From assembly GCA_003447595.1 (NCBI GenBank), contig DLYT01000148.1, forward strand, positions 1-11,895: a DNA stretch of 11,895 nucleotides, in the 5' to 3' direction. The translations under genes and the position numbers were made by a program. Positions 1 to 7,206 of this stretch are shown here, piece by piece. Positions within the stretch are counted from its first letter, which is position 1. Each line of letters opens with the position of its first letter. The stretch comes from Porphyromonadaceae bacterium. GTDB taxonomy: Bacteria > Bacteroidota > Bacteroidia > Bacteroidales > CAMTPD01. The notes under the pieces were generated by a model, which saw only the letters and a list, made by a program, of their open reading frames with translations, was not told the origin of the DNA and searched no databases.

Positions 1-11
1 CTCCCTCTCCG
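1..11 (+). tRNA. Probable 3' end of a tRNA (possibly tRNA-Ser), cut by window edge
   Basis: The first eleven bases, ctccctctccg, look like the end of a T-stem (ctc), the 3' acceptor strand (cctctcc) and a discriminator G. This pattern is typical of bacterial tRNA-Ser, whose acceptor 5' strand often begins GGAGAG. CCA is not encoded, which is common in Bacteroidales. A strong intrinsic terminator begins four bases later, as expected at the end of a stable-RNA transcript. The rest of the tRNA lies outside the window, so identity and even tRNA nature are inferred from a very short string. Confidence 0.35.
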
Positions 12-14
12 CTG

Positions 15-50
15 AAAAGGTTTAGAAACAAAGTTTCTAAACCTTTTTTT
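15..50 (+). terminator. Intrinsic terminator of the gene left of the window
   Basis: A perfect 15-bp stem (aaaaggtttagaaac at 15-29 with its complement at 33-47) closes a 3-base loop. It is followed by a T-run that continues to position 50. The orientation fits a plus-strand transcript, probably the partial tRNA, ending here. Confidence 0.85.
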
Positions 51-88
51 GTTTGAGACTAAACTTTTGTCAGTTATATTGATGAGTC

Positions 89-136
89 ATAAAAGCGAAG
101 CCCTCTAAGACTGAACTTAGAGGGCTTCGCTTTTAT
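89..136. terminator. Terminator hairpin of the minus-strand outer-membrane gene
   Basis: A perfect 21-bp inverted repeat (89-109 and 116-136) closes a 6-base loop, with the GC-rich core gcgaagccctc flanked by A and T runs. It begins 19 bases past the stop codon of the minus-strand gene 155-739. The A/T flanks let it work in both directions, and it would also back up the terminator at 15-50. Confidence 0.85.
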
Positions 137-154
137 ATATATTCATGATTGTGA

Positions 155-739
155 TTAGAACTGGAAGAAGAAGCCAACATTTGTTGCTGTGTATATTTTA
201 TTCTTTCCTTCATTGAAGTGTCCTTCAAAATCTAGTTGTATACTGACTCTGCTGCTTAAAGGATAAGAAATACCGGCATTATACCATCCGAGTGTCCAAT
301 GCTTGGCTCTAAAGTCATATGTAATATTACTTAATAGATACACACTGAATGGAACCTCTTTTGATATTTCAGCCCAGTTGAATCCATATTGCCAACGGGT
401 GCGGAAGCCTTGTCCTTTGTCAAAGGAATAACTGAGCCCCGGGCCGGTAAAGAATCCAAAGTTTCTAGTGAATGGAACAAAATAGCTATACCAGAAAGTA
501 CCTTCTTTGATTTGGCCTAAGATAATCTCTGGTTTGATAGCTCCATTCTTATGTACAGCAATCATATCGGTGAAAAATAATGCTTTTTCACCAAGTAAGC
601 GCACTACAGCTGTGTGTTTGTATGTTTTCTGATGTGAGGTCATCAAGTTATTGTTATGATGATCGAAATCCTCATTTTCTTGTGCATGAATAGCTGTAAA
701 CATGCAAAGAAGTATTAGCACAATTGAAAATCGTTTCAT
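155..739 (-). CDS. Small exported, probably outer-membrane beta-barrel protein of unknown function
   Basis: 194 residues. I do not recognise the family. A clear signal peptide covers residues 1-19 (basic KR, hydrophobic IVLILLCMF core, AIHA cleavage site), followed by Q20. A polar, His/Asn-rich linker spans about 20-42. The remainder is rich in aromatic residues and in alternating short strands, such as residues 81-105, 115-120, 131-142, 147-160 and 163-174, and it ends FFFQF. A C-terminal Phe after alternating strands is the usual outer-membrane insertion signal for beta-barrels, so an 8- to 10-strand barrel is inferred. No enzymatic motif or lipobox cysteine is visible. The gene stands alone, divergent from the 3-keto-disaccharide hydrolase gene and closed by a strong hairpin. 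A role in adhesion, transport or the envelope cannot be decided from the sequence. Confidence 0.8.
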   Translation of the reverse strand: MKRFSIVLILLCMFTAIHAQENEDFDHHNNNLMTSHQKTYKHTAVVRLLGEKALFFTDMIAVHKNGAIKPEIILGQIKEGTFWYSYFVPFTRNFGFFTGPGLSYSFDKGQGFRTRWQYGFNWAEISKEVPFSVYLLSNITYDFRAKHWTLGWYNAGISYPLSSRVSIQLDFEGHFNEGKNKIYTATNVGFFFQF

Positions 740-768
740 AAGATTGTTGTATTGATTCTGTTTAGATT

Positions 769-799
769 ATATATTAAGAACTCTCAGTTCTTCATATAT
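769..799. repeat. Inverted repeat in a divergent intergenic region, candidate operator
   Basis: The arm atatattaagaact (769-782) and its inverted copy (786-799) match at 13 of 14 positions around a 3-base centre, ctc. It lies 30 bases upstream of the minus-strand outer-membrane gene and about 200 bases upstream of the plus-strand hydrolase gene. It could be a dimeric regulator's operator or a leader hairpin. No known regulator site is recognised. Confidence 0.5.
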
Positions 800-998
800 C
801 AAGCGAGTTTGGTTATTTGTTTTAGGCGTTGGATAAGATTATGGTAAAATGCTGTAATTTTTACTCGAAATTGTTTATGTATTTATTTTAGATTAAAATT
901 ATTCTCATTATTAGATCCGATAAAACCACTTAGTTCTCAATTGTTTTTTATTTTTACAGCACAGAATTTGAATTATAACCTTAAAATTATTGATTACT

Positions 999-2378
999 AT
1001 GAAAACTAAGAATTTGCTTTGTTTGGCTCTGTTGGGGCTTTCATCTTTTTCATTCGCCGCAGATGGGTGGAAGACACTATTTAATGGGAAAGATTTATCT
1101 GGTTTTACTCAATTAAATGGCAAAGCCCCATTTTCTGTAAAAGATGGATGTCTTATTGGAAAATCGGTGAAAGGGGAACCGAATAGTTTTTTAGCAACTA
1201 CCGAAACTTTTAAAGATTTTATTTTAGAGTTTGAAGTGAAGTGTGATACATCCCTCAATTCGGGCGTTCAGTTTCGAAGTGAGTCGTTGCCAACTTATCA
1301 AAATGGGAGAGTGCATGGATATCAATGTGAAATTGATCCGTCGGATCGAGCTTGGAGTGGGGGTGTATACGACGAGGCGCGTCGCGGATGGTTGGCTTCA
1401 CTCGAAAATAATCCAGAGGGACAGAAAGCATATAAGAAGCATGGATGGAATAAGTATAGAATAGAGGCAGATGGTAATATGATTCGTATTTGGCTTAATG
1501 GAGTTAATACAGCGAATCTTTATGATAGTGAAACTCCTGAAGGTTTTATCGCTTTTCAAGTTCATGCGATTGGTAACTCAAAGCCTTGGCAGGAAGGAAA
1601 AGAAATTCAATGGCGTAATATTCGCATTAAGACGGATAAAGTTTCATCAAACTTAAAAAAAGGAAAGTTAGCACAATCCATAAATAAAGTACCTAATACT
1701 CTTTCAGAAGATGAAGTTGCACAAGGTTGGATCTTGTTATTTGATGGTAAATCTACGCAAGGCTGGCGAGGTGCACATAAAGAGTCTTTTCCTGAATTTG
1801 GGTGGAAAGTTAAGGATGGCGTTTTATCTGTTCAGAAGTCAGATGGAGGAGAGTCTACTAATGGAGGAGACATTGTGTTTGATAAGGATTTGAAAGCTTT
1901 CGAATTGAAGGTGGATTTTAAGATAACAGAAGGAGCTAATAGTGGCATAAAATATTTCGTTACAGAAAAAGAGAAGCAGAAAGGGTCGGCATTTGGTTTG
2001 GAGTATCAAATTCTGGATGATGCGAAACATCCGGATGCAAAGCTTTTCACAACGTACGAAGGAAGTCGAACATTGGCAAGTTTATATGATCTAAAAAAAG
2101 CATCAGGAAAACGTTTCAACGGCGTTGGAAAATGGAATGAGGCTCGTATTGTAGTATATCCGGATAATAAAGTTGAACATTGGTTGAATGGATTTAAGGT
2201 GCTGGAGTATACAAGAGGATCTGATGATTATCGTAAACTCGTGCAAGGGAGTAAATATGCTGCAGCAAATTACAATGAGGCCGGATTATTTGGTGAAGCA
2301 GAAGTTGGTCGAATCCTTTTGCAAGACCATGGAGATGAAGTCTCTTTCCGAAATATTAAATTGAGAGAACTAGAATAA
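999..2378 (+). CDS. Exported protein with two 3-keto-disaccharide hydrolase (DUF1080) domains
   Basis: 459 residues from the ATG at 999; a TTG nine bases upstream is also in frame but would only add three residues before the signal peptide. Residues 1-20 form a signal peptide (MKTKNLLCLALLGLSSFSFA) with no lipobox at the cleavage site, so a periplasmic location is likely. Two concanavalin-like domains of the PF06439 type follow. The first, at about 23-211, opens GWKTLFNGKDLSGF and has SGVQFRS (88-94) and YQCEIDP (108-114). The second, at about 243-457, opens GWILLFDGKSTQGW and has SGIKYF (315-320), LEYQILDD (334-341) and a closing HGDEVSFRNIKLR. Family members in Bacteroidetes hydrolyse 3-keto-glycosides made by Gfo/Idh-type oxidoreductases; no such oxidoreductase is nearby. 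The gene appears monocistronic. Substrate is unknown, and whether both domains are catalytic is open. Confidence 0.88.
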   Translation: MKTKNLLCLALLGLSSFSFAADGWKTLFNGKDLSGFTQLNGKAPFSVKDGCLIGKSVKGEPNSFLATTETFKDFILEFEVKCDTSLNSGVQFRSESLPTYQNGRVHGYQCEIDPSDRAWSGGVYDEARRGWLASLENNPEGQKAYKKHGWNKYRIEADGNMIRIWLNGVNTANLYDSETPEGFIAFQVHAIGNSKPWQEGKEIQWRNIRIKTDKVSSNLKKGKLAQSINKVPNTLSEDEVAQGWILLFDGKSTQGWRGAHKESFPEFGWKVKDGVLSVQKSDGGESTNGGDIVFDKDLKAFELKVDFKITEGANSGIKYFVTEKEKQKGSAFGLEYQILDDAKHPDAKLFTTYEGSRTLASLYDLKKASGKRFNGVGKWNEARIVVYPDNKVEHWLNGFKVLEYTRGSDDYRKLVQGSKYAAANYNEAGLFGEAEVGRILLQDHGDEVSFRNIKLRELE

Positions 2379-2430
2379 ATCCAACAAATCAAATGATTAA
2401 CAGCTTTAGTTGTTAATGCTAGAGAAAAGA

Positions 2431-2475
2431 AAGCCTCTTTGTTATCAGTATTTATACACTGTAACAAAGAGGCTT
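2431..2475. terminator. Bidirectional terminator between convergent genes
   Basis: A 14-bp perfect stem (aagcctctttgtta at 2431-2444 with 2462-2475) carries a short inner cagt/actg pairing near the loop. It sits between the stop codons of the hydrolase gene (2378, plus) and the glycosyltransferase gene (2516, minus). A/T-rich flanks on both sides would allow termination in both directions. Confidence 0.8.
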
Positions 2476-2515
2476 ATTATGTTTCTGAATTTATGGGATT
2501 AAATTCTTCACAATA

Positions 2516-4267
2516 TTATTTGGAAAACTGATATAAAACAACAGTTTGTTCAATTTCATTAAACGGAGTTGTTGTTGAATCAATTGCCGAGAATTGATAT
2601 TGAGGGAAATCTTTTCTTACCTTTTCAAAATCTTTGTTTCCTATGATAAAGTAACCGTTTTGAGGGTTATCTAACACAATGCTTTTTAATTCATTTCCAC
2701 TGTAAAAGTTTAATGCATAAATGTTTTGATAGCGCAATAAGTTATTTACAGTGTAAAGATTGTCTTTAAGAGGGTATTCTGTCTGGATACGCTCTGTAAA
2801 GCCTTTTAATGACGTTGCATTTTTAATTGGACGCATAACATCTCCATCAATAAATAAATTGATGACAAAAGTAAGAGCAATAGTTGCATATAGAATCTTA
2901 AGATTATTCTTCTTAGAAAGTTCATAAATCAAAGTGATGAATGTACCTAATAGGAGAATAAAGATTGTCCAGCTGATTGCATCCGGTTTTTGAAGGCTGT
3001 CGTTAACAGCAAACATCTCAAACAGAGTTTTCGGATCTCGTGTAAAAGACTCTATGAAATGAGAAATATTAAAGAGTCCAAAGTACGAGGCAATAATTGC
3101 AATAAGAGTCATGCCTGAAATAATAGACATAAATGCTGCAAAAGCACGGGTTACAAATGTTCTGTATTCTGTGATGTAAATAAAATACTGAGAAATATAT
3201 AAAGCAAGAAACGGATACATTGGTAATAGATATACACTACGTTTGCTACTTGGAATAGTGTAGAAAATAAATATTACCAATATTGCTATCGTACTAAACA
3301 ATTTAATTTTGTCGGTTTGTTTAATGTTTTCTCGTATGTTCTTAAACCATTCAGGAATCGTATTTGTCAAACGCGCATAGTGAATCCCAAATAATGAAAA
3401 GAATAGCATAATTGTCCATGGCATAAAGCCTCCTAATAAGGAAAGAAAGTTGTAATAAAAAGGCTTCTCATGTCCCAAAGTATAACTAATAGAGTCTGGA
3501 TTTGAGCTAAAGAATCGTCCGAAATTTTCTGCTAGGAAAATATTTAGAAAGTCGGTGCCACCTTTCTCCCAGGCACTGTAATACCAAATGAAGGGTATAA
3601 ACAACGATGAGAATCCTGCATAAAACAGTGCTTTTAAGATCCTTTGGAGAGGATATCCAAGCACAAATAGATAAATGCCAAATACTAGTAATGGCAATAA
3701 TACTCCTACCGGCCCTTTTGTTAAAACGGCACAACTGAGTAGTAATGGTATCAATATGGGTAATCCTTTTAATTCTTGTTTTTCTTCCCATCGGAATAGC
3801 TGTATCATGCCAATAAACATAAAACAAGACAAAAGCATGTCTACCCGTGCAGTCATACCTGCACGATGAGTTTCGAATGCTGTTATAAGAAGCAAGGCCG
3901 CAATAAAGGCTTGTTGGAATTTTACTCGTTTGCCAAAAAAGATTAGAGCAAAAGCAACCATAGCAATTAATGCCAACGCTGAAGGTAATCTTGACGTGAA
4001 TTCGCTTACATAACCTTGTGGGTATGAAAAGATCGAAATAAGCCAATGCATCATTGGAGGTTTGTATGCTACTTCATTTGCATATACTTCAGGTAATATC
4101 CAATTGCTTGATTCAATCATTGATACTGCAACGGATGCCTCACGAGGTTCGCCTTTTGTATAGAATTCACCCAGTCCTAACCAAGGTAAGACTGATAAGA
4201 TACAAAGAACAACAACCATCGTTACGGGTTTTTGTAGATAGAGATACTTAAGTGTAGATGTTCGCAT
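2516..4267 (-). CDS. GT39/ArnT-like membrane glycosyltransferase
   Basis: 583 residues. A GT-C fold integral membrane enzyme of the dolichyl/undecaprenyl-phosphate-sugar:acceptor type (PMT/ArnT family; ArnT itself is about 550 residues). Seen: a first membrane helix at about 16-33, then a long first periplasmic loop with GEPREA (39-44), in the place of the catalytic acidic motif, and YKPPMMHWL (68-76), matching the family's KPP signature. Further on are TARVDM (139-144), LTKGPVG (182-188), AENFGRF (246-252) and SSKRSVYLLPMYP (340-352), where ArnT-like proteins carry a K-R-x-x-Y-L-P element. About a dozen hydrophobic segments are followed by a soluble C-terminal domain from about 470, probably periplasmic. 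By family it moves a sugar from a polyprenyl carrier to lipid A, another glycan or protein. The acceptor cannot be told: no arn-type donor synthesis genes are nearby and the gene stands alone. Confidence 0.85.
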   Translation of the reverse strand: MRTSTLKYLYLQKPVTMVVVLCILSVLPWLGLGEFYTKGEPREASVAVSMIESSNWILPEVYANEVAYKPPMMHWLISIFSYPQGYVSEFTSRLPSALALIAMVAFALIFFGKRVKFQQAFIAALLLITAFETHRAGMTARVDMLLSCFMFIGMIQLFRWEEKQELKGLPILIPLLLSCAVLTKGPVGVLLPLLVFGIYLFVLGYPLQRILKALFYAGFSSLFIPFIWYYSAWEKGGTDFLNIFLAENFGRFFSSNPDSISYTLGHEKPFYYNFLSLLGGFMPWTIMLFFSLFGIHYARLTNTIPEWFKNIRENIKQTDKIKLFSTIAILVIFIFYTIPSSKRSVYLLPMYPFLALYISQYFIYITEYRTFVTRAFAAFMSIISGMTLIAIIASYFGLFNISHFIESFTRDPKTLFEMFAVNDSLQKPDAISWTIFILLLGTFITLIYELSKKNNLKILYATIALTFVINLFIDGDVMRPIKNATSLKGFTERIQTEYPLKDNLYTVNNLLRYQNIYALNFYSGNELKSIVLDNPQNGYFIIGNKDFEKVRKDFPQYQFSAIDSTTTPFNEIEQTVVLYQFSK

Positions 4268-4498
4268 ATTTATTTTCTAATATGTGTTTCGCTTCGAGTA
4301 CAAAAAAAATGCTTTTTATTGAATTGATAAAGTTTTACGGTGCTTAATCATCATATTAACAAATAGCAGGTAATAAAGATGAGGAAAACAAAGTAAAATA
4401 TGTGAATAAGCAAGTTTAGCTGTGAATATAATTAAATTTAGATAAAGTGCATGCGATAATTGAATTCCGATTCGTCGATGACGGAAGATATTTTTTTC

Positions 4499-4506
4499 TA
4501 CCTTTG
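4499..4506 (+). promoter_or_regulatory. Bacteroidales -7 promoter element (TACCTTTG) for ribE
   Basis: TACCTTTG matches the Bacteroides -7 consensus TAnnTTTG and lies 27 bases before the ribE start. Transcription would begin near 4513, leaving a leader of only about 20 bases, too short for an FMN riboswitch. I see no convincing -33 TTTG at the expected distance. The rest of the gap 4268-4498 is AT-rich, and I see nothing else in it apart from the region that must hold the divergent glycosyltransferase promoter. Confidence 0.6.
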
Positions 4507-4533
4507 ATACGTTAAACAGAAAATAATAAAGTT

Positions 4534-5136
4534 ATGTTCTCGGGAATAGTTGAAGAAGCTGCTCAGGTAGTAGCACTCGAATCAGACAAAGGAAACTTGC
4601 ATATCACAATGAAATGCTCGTTTGTGAATGAATTGAAGATTGATCAAAGTGTTGCACATAACGGTGTATGTCTTACTGTAGTGAGCATGACAGAGGATAC
4701 ATATACAGTTACTGCCATTAAAGAGACATTAGAAAAATCAAATCTAGGTCTTTTGAAAGTTGGAGATAAAGTAAACTTAGAGCGTAGTATGATTATGAAT
4801 GGACGTCTCGACGGACATATCGTACAAGGTCACGTAGACCAAACTGCTCGTTGTCTTTCAGTAGAAGAAGCTGATGGTAGTTGGTATTTTACTTACGAAT
4901 ACGACTTTAATAAAGAAATGGCTCGTCAAGGATATATGACAGTAGAGAAAGGGTCTGTATGTGTAAATGGAGTAAGCCTTACTGTTGTAAACTCAAAAGA
5001 CAATAGTTTTCAGGTTGCTATTATTCCTTATACATATGAGCACACCAATTTCCATCAAATCAAGCCAGGTAGCGTAGTAAACCTAGAGTTCGATATTGTA
5101 GGAAAATACATTAGCAAAATGATGTTATACAAATAA
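4534..5136 (+). CDS. ribE: Riboflavin synthase, alpha subunit
   Basis: 200 residues, the usual family length. Catalyses the last step of riboflavin synthesis: dismutation of two 6,7-dimethyl-8-ribityllumazine molecules into riboflavin and a pyrimidinedione, in the cytoplasm as a homotrimer. The start is certain because the protein opens MFSGIVEE, the conserved N-terminus whose Phe2 lies at the active site. Two lumazine-binding barrel repeats are visible. The first, at about 1-97, contains AHNGVCLTVV (41-50). The second, at about 98-195, opens GHVD (99-102) and contains VCVNGVSLTVV (142-152). The linking RLDGHIVQGHVD signature (91-102) is intact. It precedes the nitroreductase gene by 30 bases in the same direction and is probably cotranscribed with it. 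Other rib genes are not in the window. Some authors use ribC for this gene. Confidence 0.96.
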   Translation: MFSGIVEEAAQVVALESDKGNLHITMKCSFVNELKIDQSVAHNGVCLTVVSMTEDTYTVTAIKETLEKSNLGLLKVGDKVNLERSMIMNGRLDGHIVQGHVDQTARCLSVEEADGSWYFTYEYDFNKEMARQGYMTVEKGSVCVNGVSLTVVNSKDNSFQVAIIPYTYEHTNFHQIKPGSVVNLEFDIVGKYISKMMLYK

Positions 5137-5166
5137 ATTGATCCTTTACCCTTAAGTCAAGCAAAT

Positions 5167-5715
5167 ATGAAAGATTTTGTCCGGTTGGTAGCCGATAGGC
5201 AGAGCGACAGAGCTTTTGATTCGAATAGAATGGTAGAGGCCGAAAAGATTCATCGCATTTTAGAGGCTGCACGTTTAGCTCCTTCTGCATGTAATTCACA
5301 GCCATGGCATTTTATAATAGTTGATGAACCTGAATTAAAGAATAAAGTTGCAGATGCAACATCGTCTCGAATTTTAGGAATCAACCATTTCACTAAGCAA
5401 GCTCCGGTACATATTGTCGTAGTTGAAGAAAAGGTCAACTTTAGTGCGGCATTTGGAGGCTGGGCAAAGAGCAAGCATTTTCCACATATCGATATCGGTA
5501 TAGCTACAGCGCATATGTGCTTAGCAGCCGAAAATGAAGGATTGGGAACTTGTATTCTTGGTTGGTTTGATGAGGAAAAGATCAAGAAGTTACTCAATAT
5601 ACCAAAGGATAAGCGTGTTTTGCTAGATATTGTTGTTGGTTATTCTACTCAAGCCAAGCGAGAGAAGAAGCGTAAAGATTTCGATGCGATTGTTTCGCGA
5701 AATACGTATAAATAA
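5167..5715 (+). CDS. FMN-dependent nitroreductase family oxidoreductase
   Basis: 182 residues, at the compact end of the nitroreductase superfamily. Seen: RQSDRAF (11-17), the R-x-S-x-R-x-F phosphate-binding motif for FMN; APSACNSQPWHFIIV (38-52), the flavin-contacting loop; and GLGTCILGWF (125-134), a second conserved family segment, before a final helix and the strand RVLLDIVVGY (150-159). Such proteins are cytoplasmic FMN homodimers that use NAD(P)H to reduce nitro compounds, quinones or other electrophiles. The natural substrate is usually unknown, and nothing here decides it. The highly basic QAKREKKRK stretch (162-170) is probably surface-exposed. It follows ribE by 30 bases with no terminator between, so flavin synthesis and a flavin enzyme are likely expressed together. 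There is no sign that this is a nim-type gene. Confidence 0.9.
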   Translation: MKDFVRLVADRQSDRAFDSNRMVEAEKIHRILEAARLAPSACNSQPWHFIIVDEPELKNKVADATSSRILGINHFTKQAPVHIVVVEEKVNFSAAFGGWAKSKHFPHIDIGIATAHMCLAAENEGLGTCILGWFDEEKIKKLLNIPKDKRVLLDIVVGYSTQAKREKKRKDFDAIVSRNTYK

Positions 5716-5737
5716 TAACCTGTTAAGGGTAAAACAA

Positions 5738-5790
5738 AATAAAGCCATAAACTTGCATCAGTTATTCTGATTGAAGTTTATGGCTTTATT
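5738..5790. terminator. Strong bidirectional terminator between nitroreductase and MATE genes
   Basis: A perfect 17-bp stem (5738-5754 with 5774-5790) continues past a small internal loop into a second 5-bp stem (atcag/ctgat at 5757-5761 and 5767-5771) with a 5-base loop. The outer stem begins aataaagcc and ends ggctttatt, so either strand gives a GC core followed by U-rich sequence. It lies between the convergent genes ending at 5715 (+) and 5841 (-). Confidence 0.88.
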
Positions 5791-5840
5791 GTTGAATTCA
5801 GGATTAATAAAACGGAAGACTACGCTTTATTCTAAAGGTG

Positions 5841-7193
5841 CTAAAGTTTGGGTTTAGGCAGCAATGCTACAATACGTTTCCATCTTCCAAAGCGAAAATA
5901 GATAAATGTGGCAAGCATGCCGATGGTCCAGCTTAAGCCGATACTCCACCATACACCTTCTCGTCCCAGATGATTGCTCAGAAAATAAGCAAGCGGAATA
6001 CGGATAAGCCATAAGGATATAATCCCGGTTATCATAGCAAACAGTGTATTGCCGGCTCCACGTAATACTCCATTGTAAATATTTAGCATTCCATGAAAAG
6101 CAAAAAACATACCTACTATGCGAAGGTATTCAGCGCCGATTTCAATTACGTTTGAGTCGGAAGTAAACGCAGTCATTAGCTCAGTGCCCCAGAGGTAAAC
6201 CATTAAAAAGGTTAGAGAGCTTAATAATAGGTTGACAAGCATAGAGAAGTTTAGCCCTTGTTGTACTCTACGATGTTGATTTGCGCCGATATTTTGTCCG
6301 GTAAATGCAGCTAGTGCGCTTGATAAAGTTAGTATTGCTTGGTTGATAATAGCCTCAATCTTTCCTGCTGCTCCATATGCCGTAAGCGTATCTGCTCCAA
6401 ATTGATTTACGACACCTAGAAGTGCCACCAATCCCAAGGCAATTGCACATTGTTGTATGCCTGTAGGAATTCCAATTTGTAAGCCTTGGTAAAACAACTT
6501 CTTATCAAACACCATCTTTGCCGGATTGAATGTAATCAAAGCATGGTATCGATGTATGTATCCCATTGCCATTACAACCGCGACACCTTGAGCTATTACA
6601 GTAGCTAAAGCCGCACCTTCTATGCCCCACTTAAATACAATGATAAAAAGTAAGTCGAGTAGGGCATTCAGTACAATTGAGAAGAATATAAAGAACATGG
6701 GTGTCTTTGAATTTCCCATTCCACGTAATACAGAAATGATTCCGTTGAAAGAGGTAAACAAAACGGTGCCCATGATGTATATCTTGAAGTATCGTATGGC
6801 ACCGGGGATTACTTCGGGAGGTGTGTGGGTTAATGCAAATATTTCCTCTGCAAATACAACGCCTATGATTCCAAGAAAGATGCCTGTGAAAAATAGGAAT
6901 ATAAAGAAGGAGGAGGTTGCCTTTTGAATTGCATCAAAATTCTTTGCGCCAAAGTTTTGTGAAACAAGAACTGTTATACCACTGCCCACACCAATTACCA
7001 GAGAGATGATGAAATAGTATATAAAGAAAGAAGCCGAAACAGCGGCTAAAGCCTCTTTTCCGACAAATTGTCCTACAATAATACTATCAATAATATTGAA
7101 GAATTGCTGCAAAATATTTCCAACCAGTAGTGGAAAAGCAAAGGTGAGAATTACCTTCCATACCGGACCTTGGGTTAAGTCTCCTTTCGTCAT
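5841..7193 (-). CDS. MATE family multidrug/toxin efflux transporter
   Basis: 450 residues, a full-length inner-membrane MATE antiporter with about twelve hydrophobic helices in two homologous halves. Family markers are visible twice: QNFGAKN (79-85) pairs with GQNIGANQ (299-306), and VLRGMGNSKTP (155-165) pairs with GVLRGAGNT (375-383). The first helix carries NIIDSIIVGQFVG (33-45), with the Asp typical of the DinF/MepA-like branch. Members export cationic drugs, toxins or metabolites using a proton or sodium gradient; the substrate cannot be read from the sequence. The start MTKGDLTQGPVWK is the usual N-terminus for this branch. The gene begins 13 bases after the stop of the yihY-like gene and must share its transcript. 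No TetR or MarR regulator is adjacent. Confidence 0.92.
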   Translation of the reverse strand: MTKGDLTQGPVWKVILTFAFPLLVGNILQQFFNIIDSIIVGQFVGKEALAAVSASFFIYYFIISLVIGVGSGITVLVSQNFGAKNFDAIQKATSSFFIFLFFTGIFLGIIGVVFAEEIFALTHTPPEVIPGAIRYFKIYIMGTVLFTSFNGIISVLRGMGNSKTPMFFIFFSIVLNALLDLLFIIVFKWGIEGAALATVIAQGVAVVMAMGYIHRYHALITFNPAKMVFDKKLFYQGLQIGIPTGIQQCAIALGLVALLGVVNQFGADTLTAYGAAGKIEAIINQAILTLSSALAAFTGQNIGANQHRRVQQGLNFSMLVNLLLSSLTFLMVYLWGTELMTAFTSDSNVIEIGAEYLRIVGMFFAFHGMLNIYNGVLRGAGNTLFAMITGIISLWLIRIPLAYFLSNHLGREGVWWSIGLSWTIGMLATFIYFRFGRWKRIVALLPKPKL

Positions 7194-7206
7194 GCAATAT
7201 CGCTGG

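Noticed and set aside
990..998. TTG at 990 as the start of the 3-keto-disaccharide hydrolase gene
   Set aside because: The ATG at 999 directly begins a standard signal peptide (MKTKNLL); three extra residues add nothing and need a rarer start codon.
3507..4046. 179-codon minus-strand frame inside the glycosyltransferase gene
   Set aside because: It is an out-of-frame shadow of the glycosyltransferase, rich in Cys, Arg and Ile runs, with no start context or domain.
4268..4533. FMN riboswitch or small gene ahead of ribE
   Set aside because: The promoter-like TACCTTTG leaves a leader of about 20 bases, no conserved RFN-type pairing pattern is visible upstream, and only trivial open frames such as a five-codon one exist.
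5167..5715. Nitroimidazole-resistance (nim) gene
   Set aside because: The protein has the RQSDRAF and SACNSQPWHF motifs of the FMN nitroreductase superfamily, a different fold from Nim proteins, and no insertion sequence lies upstream.
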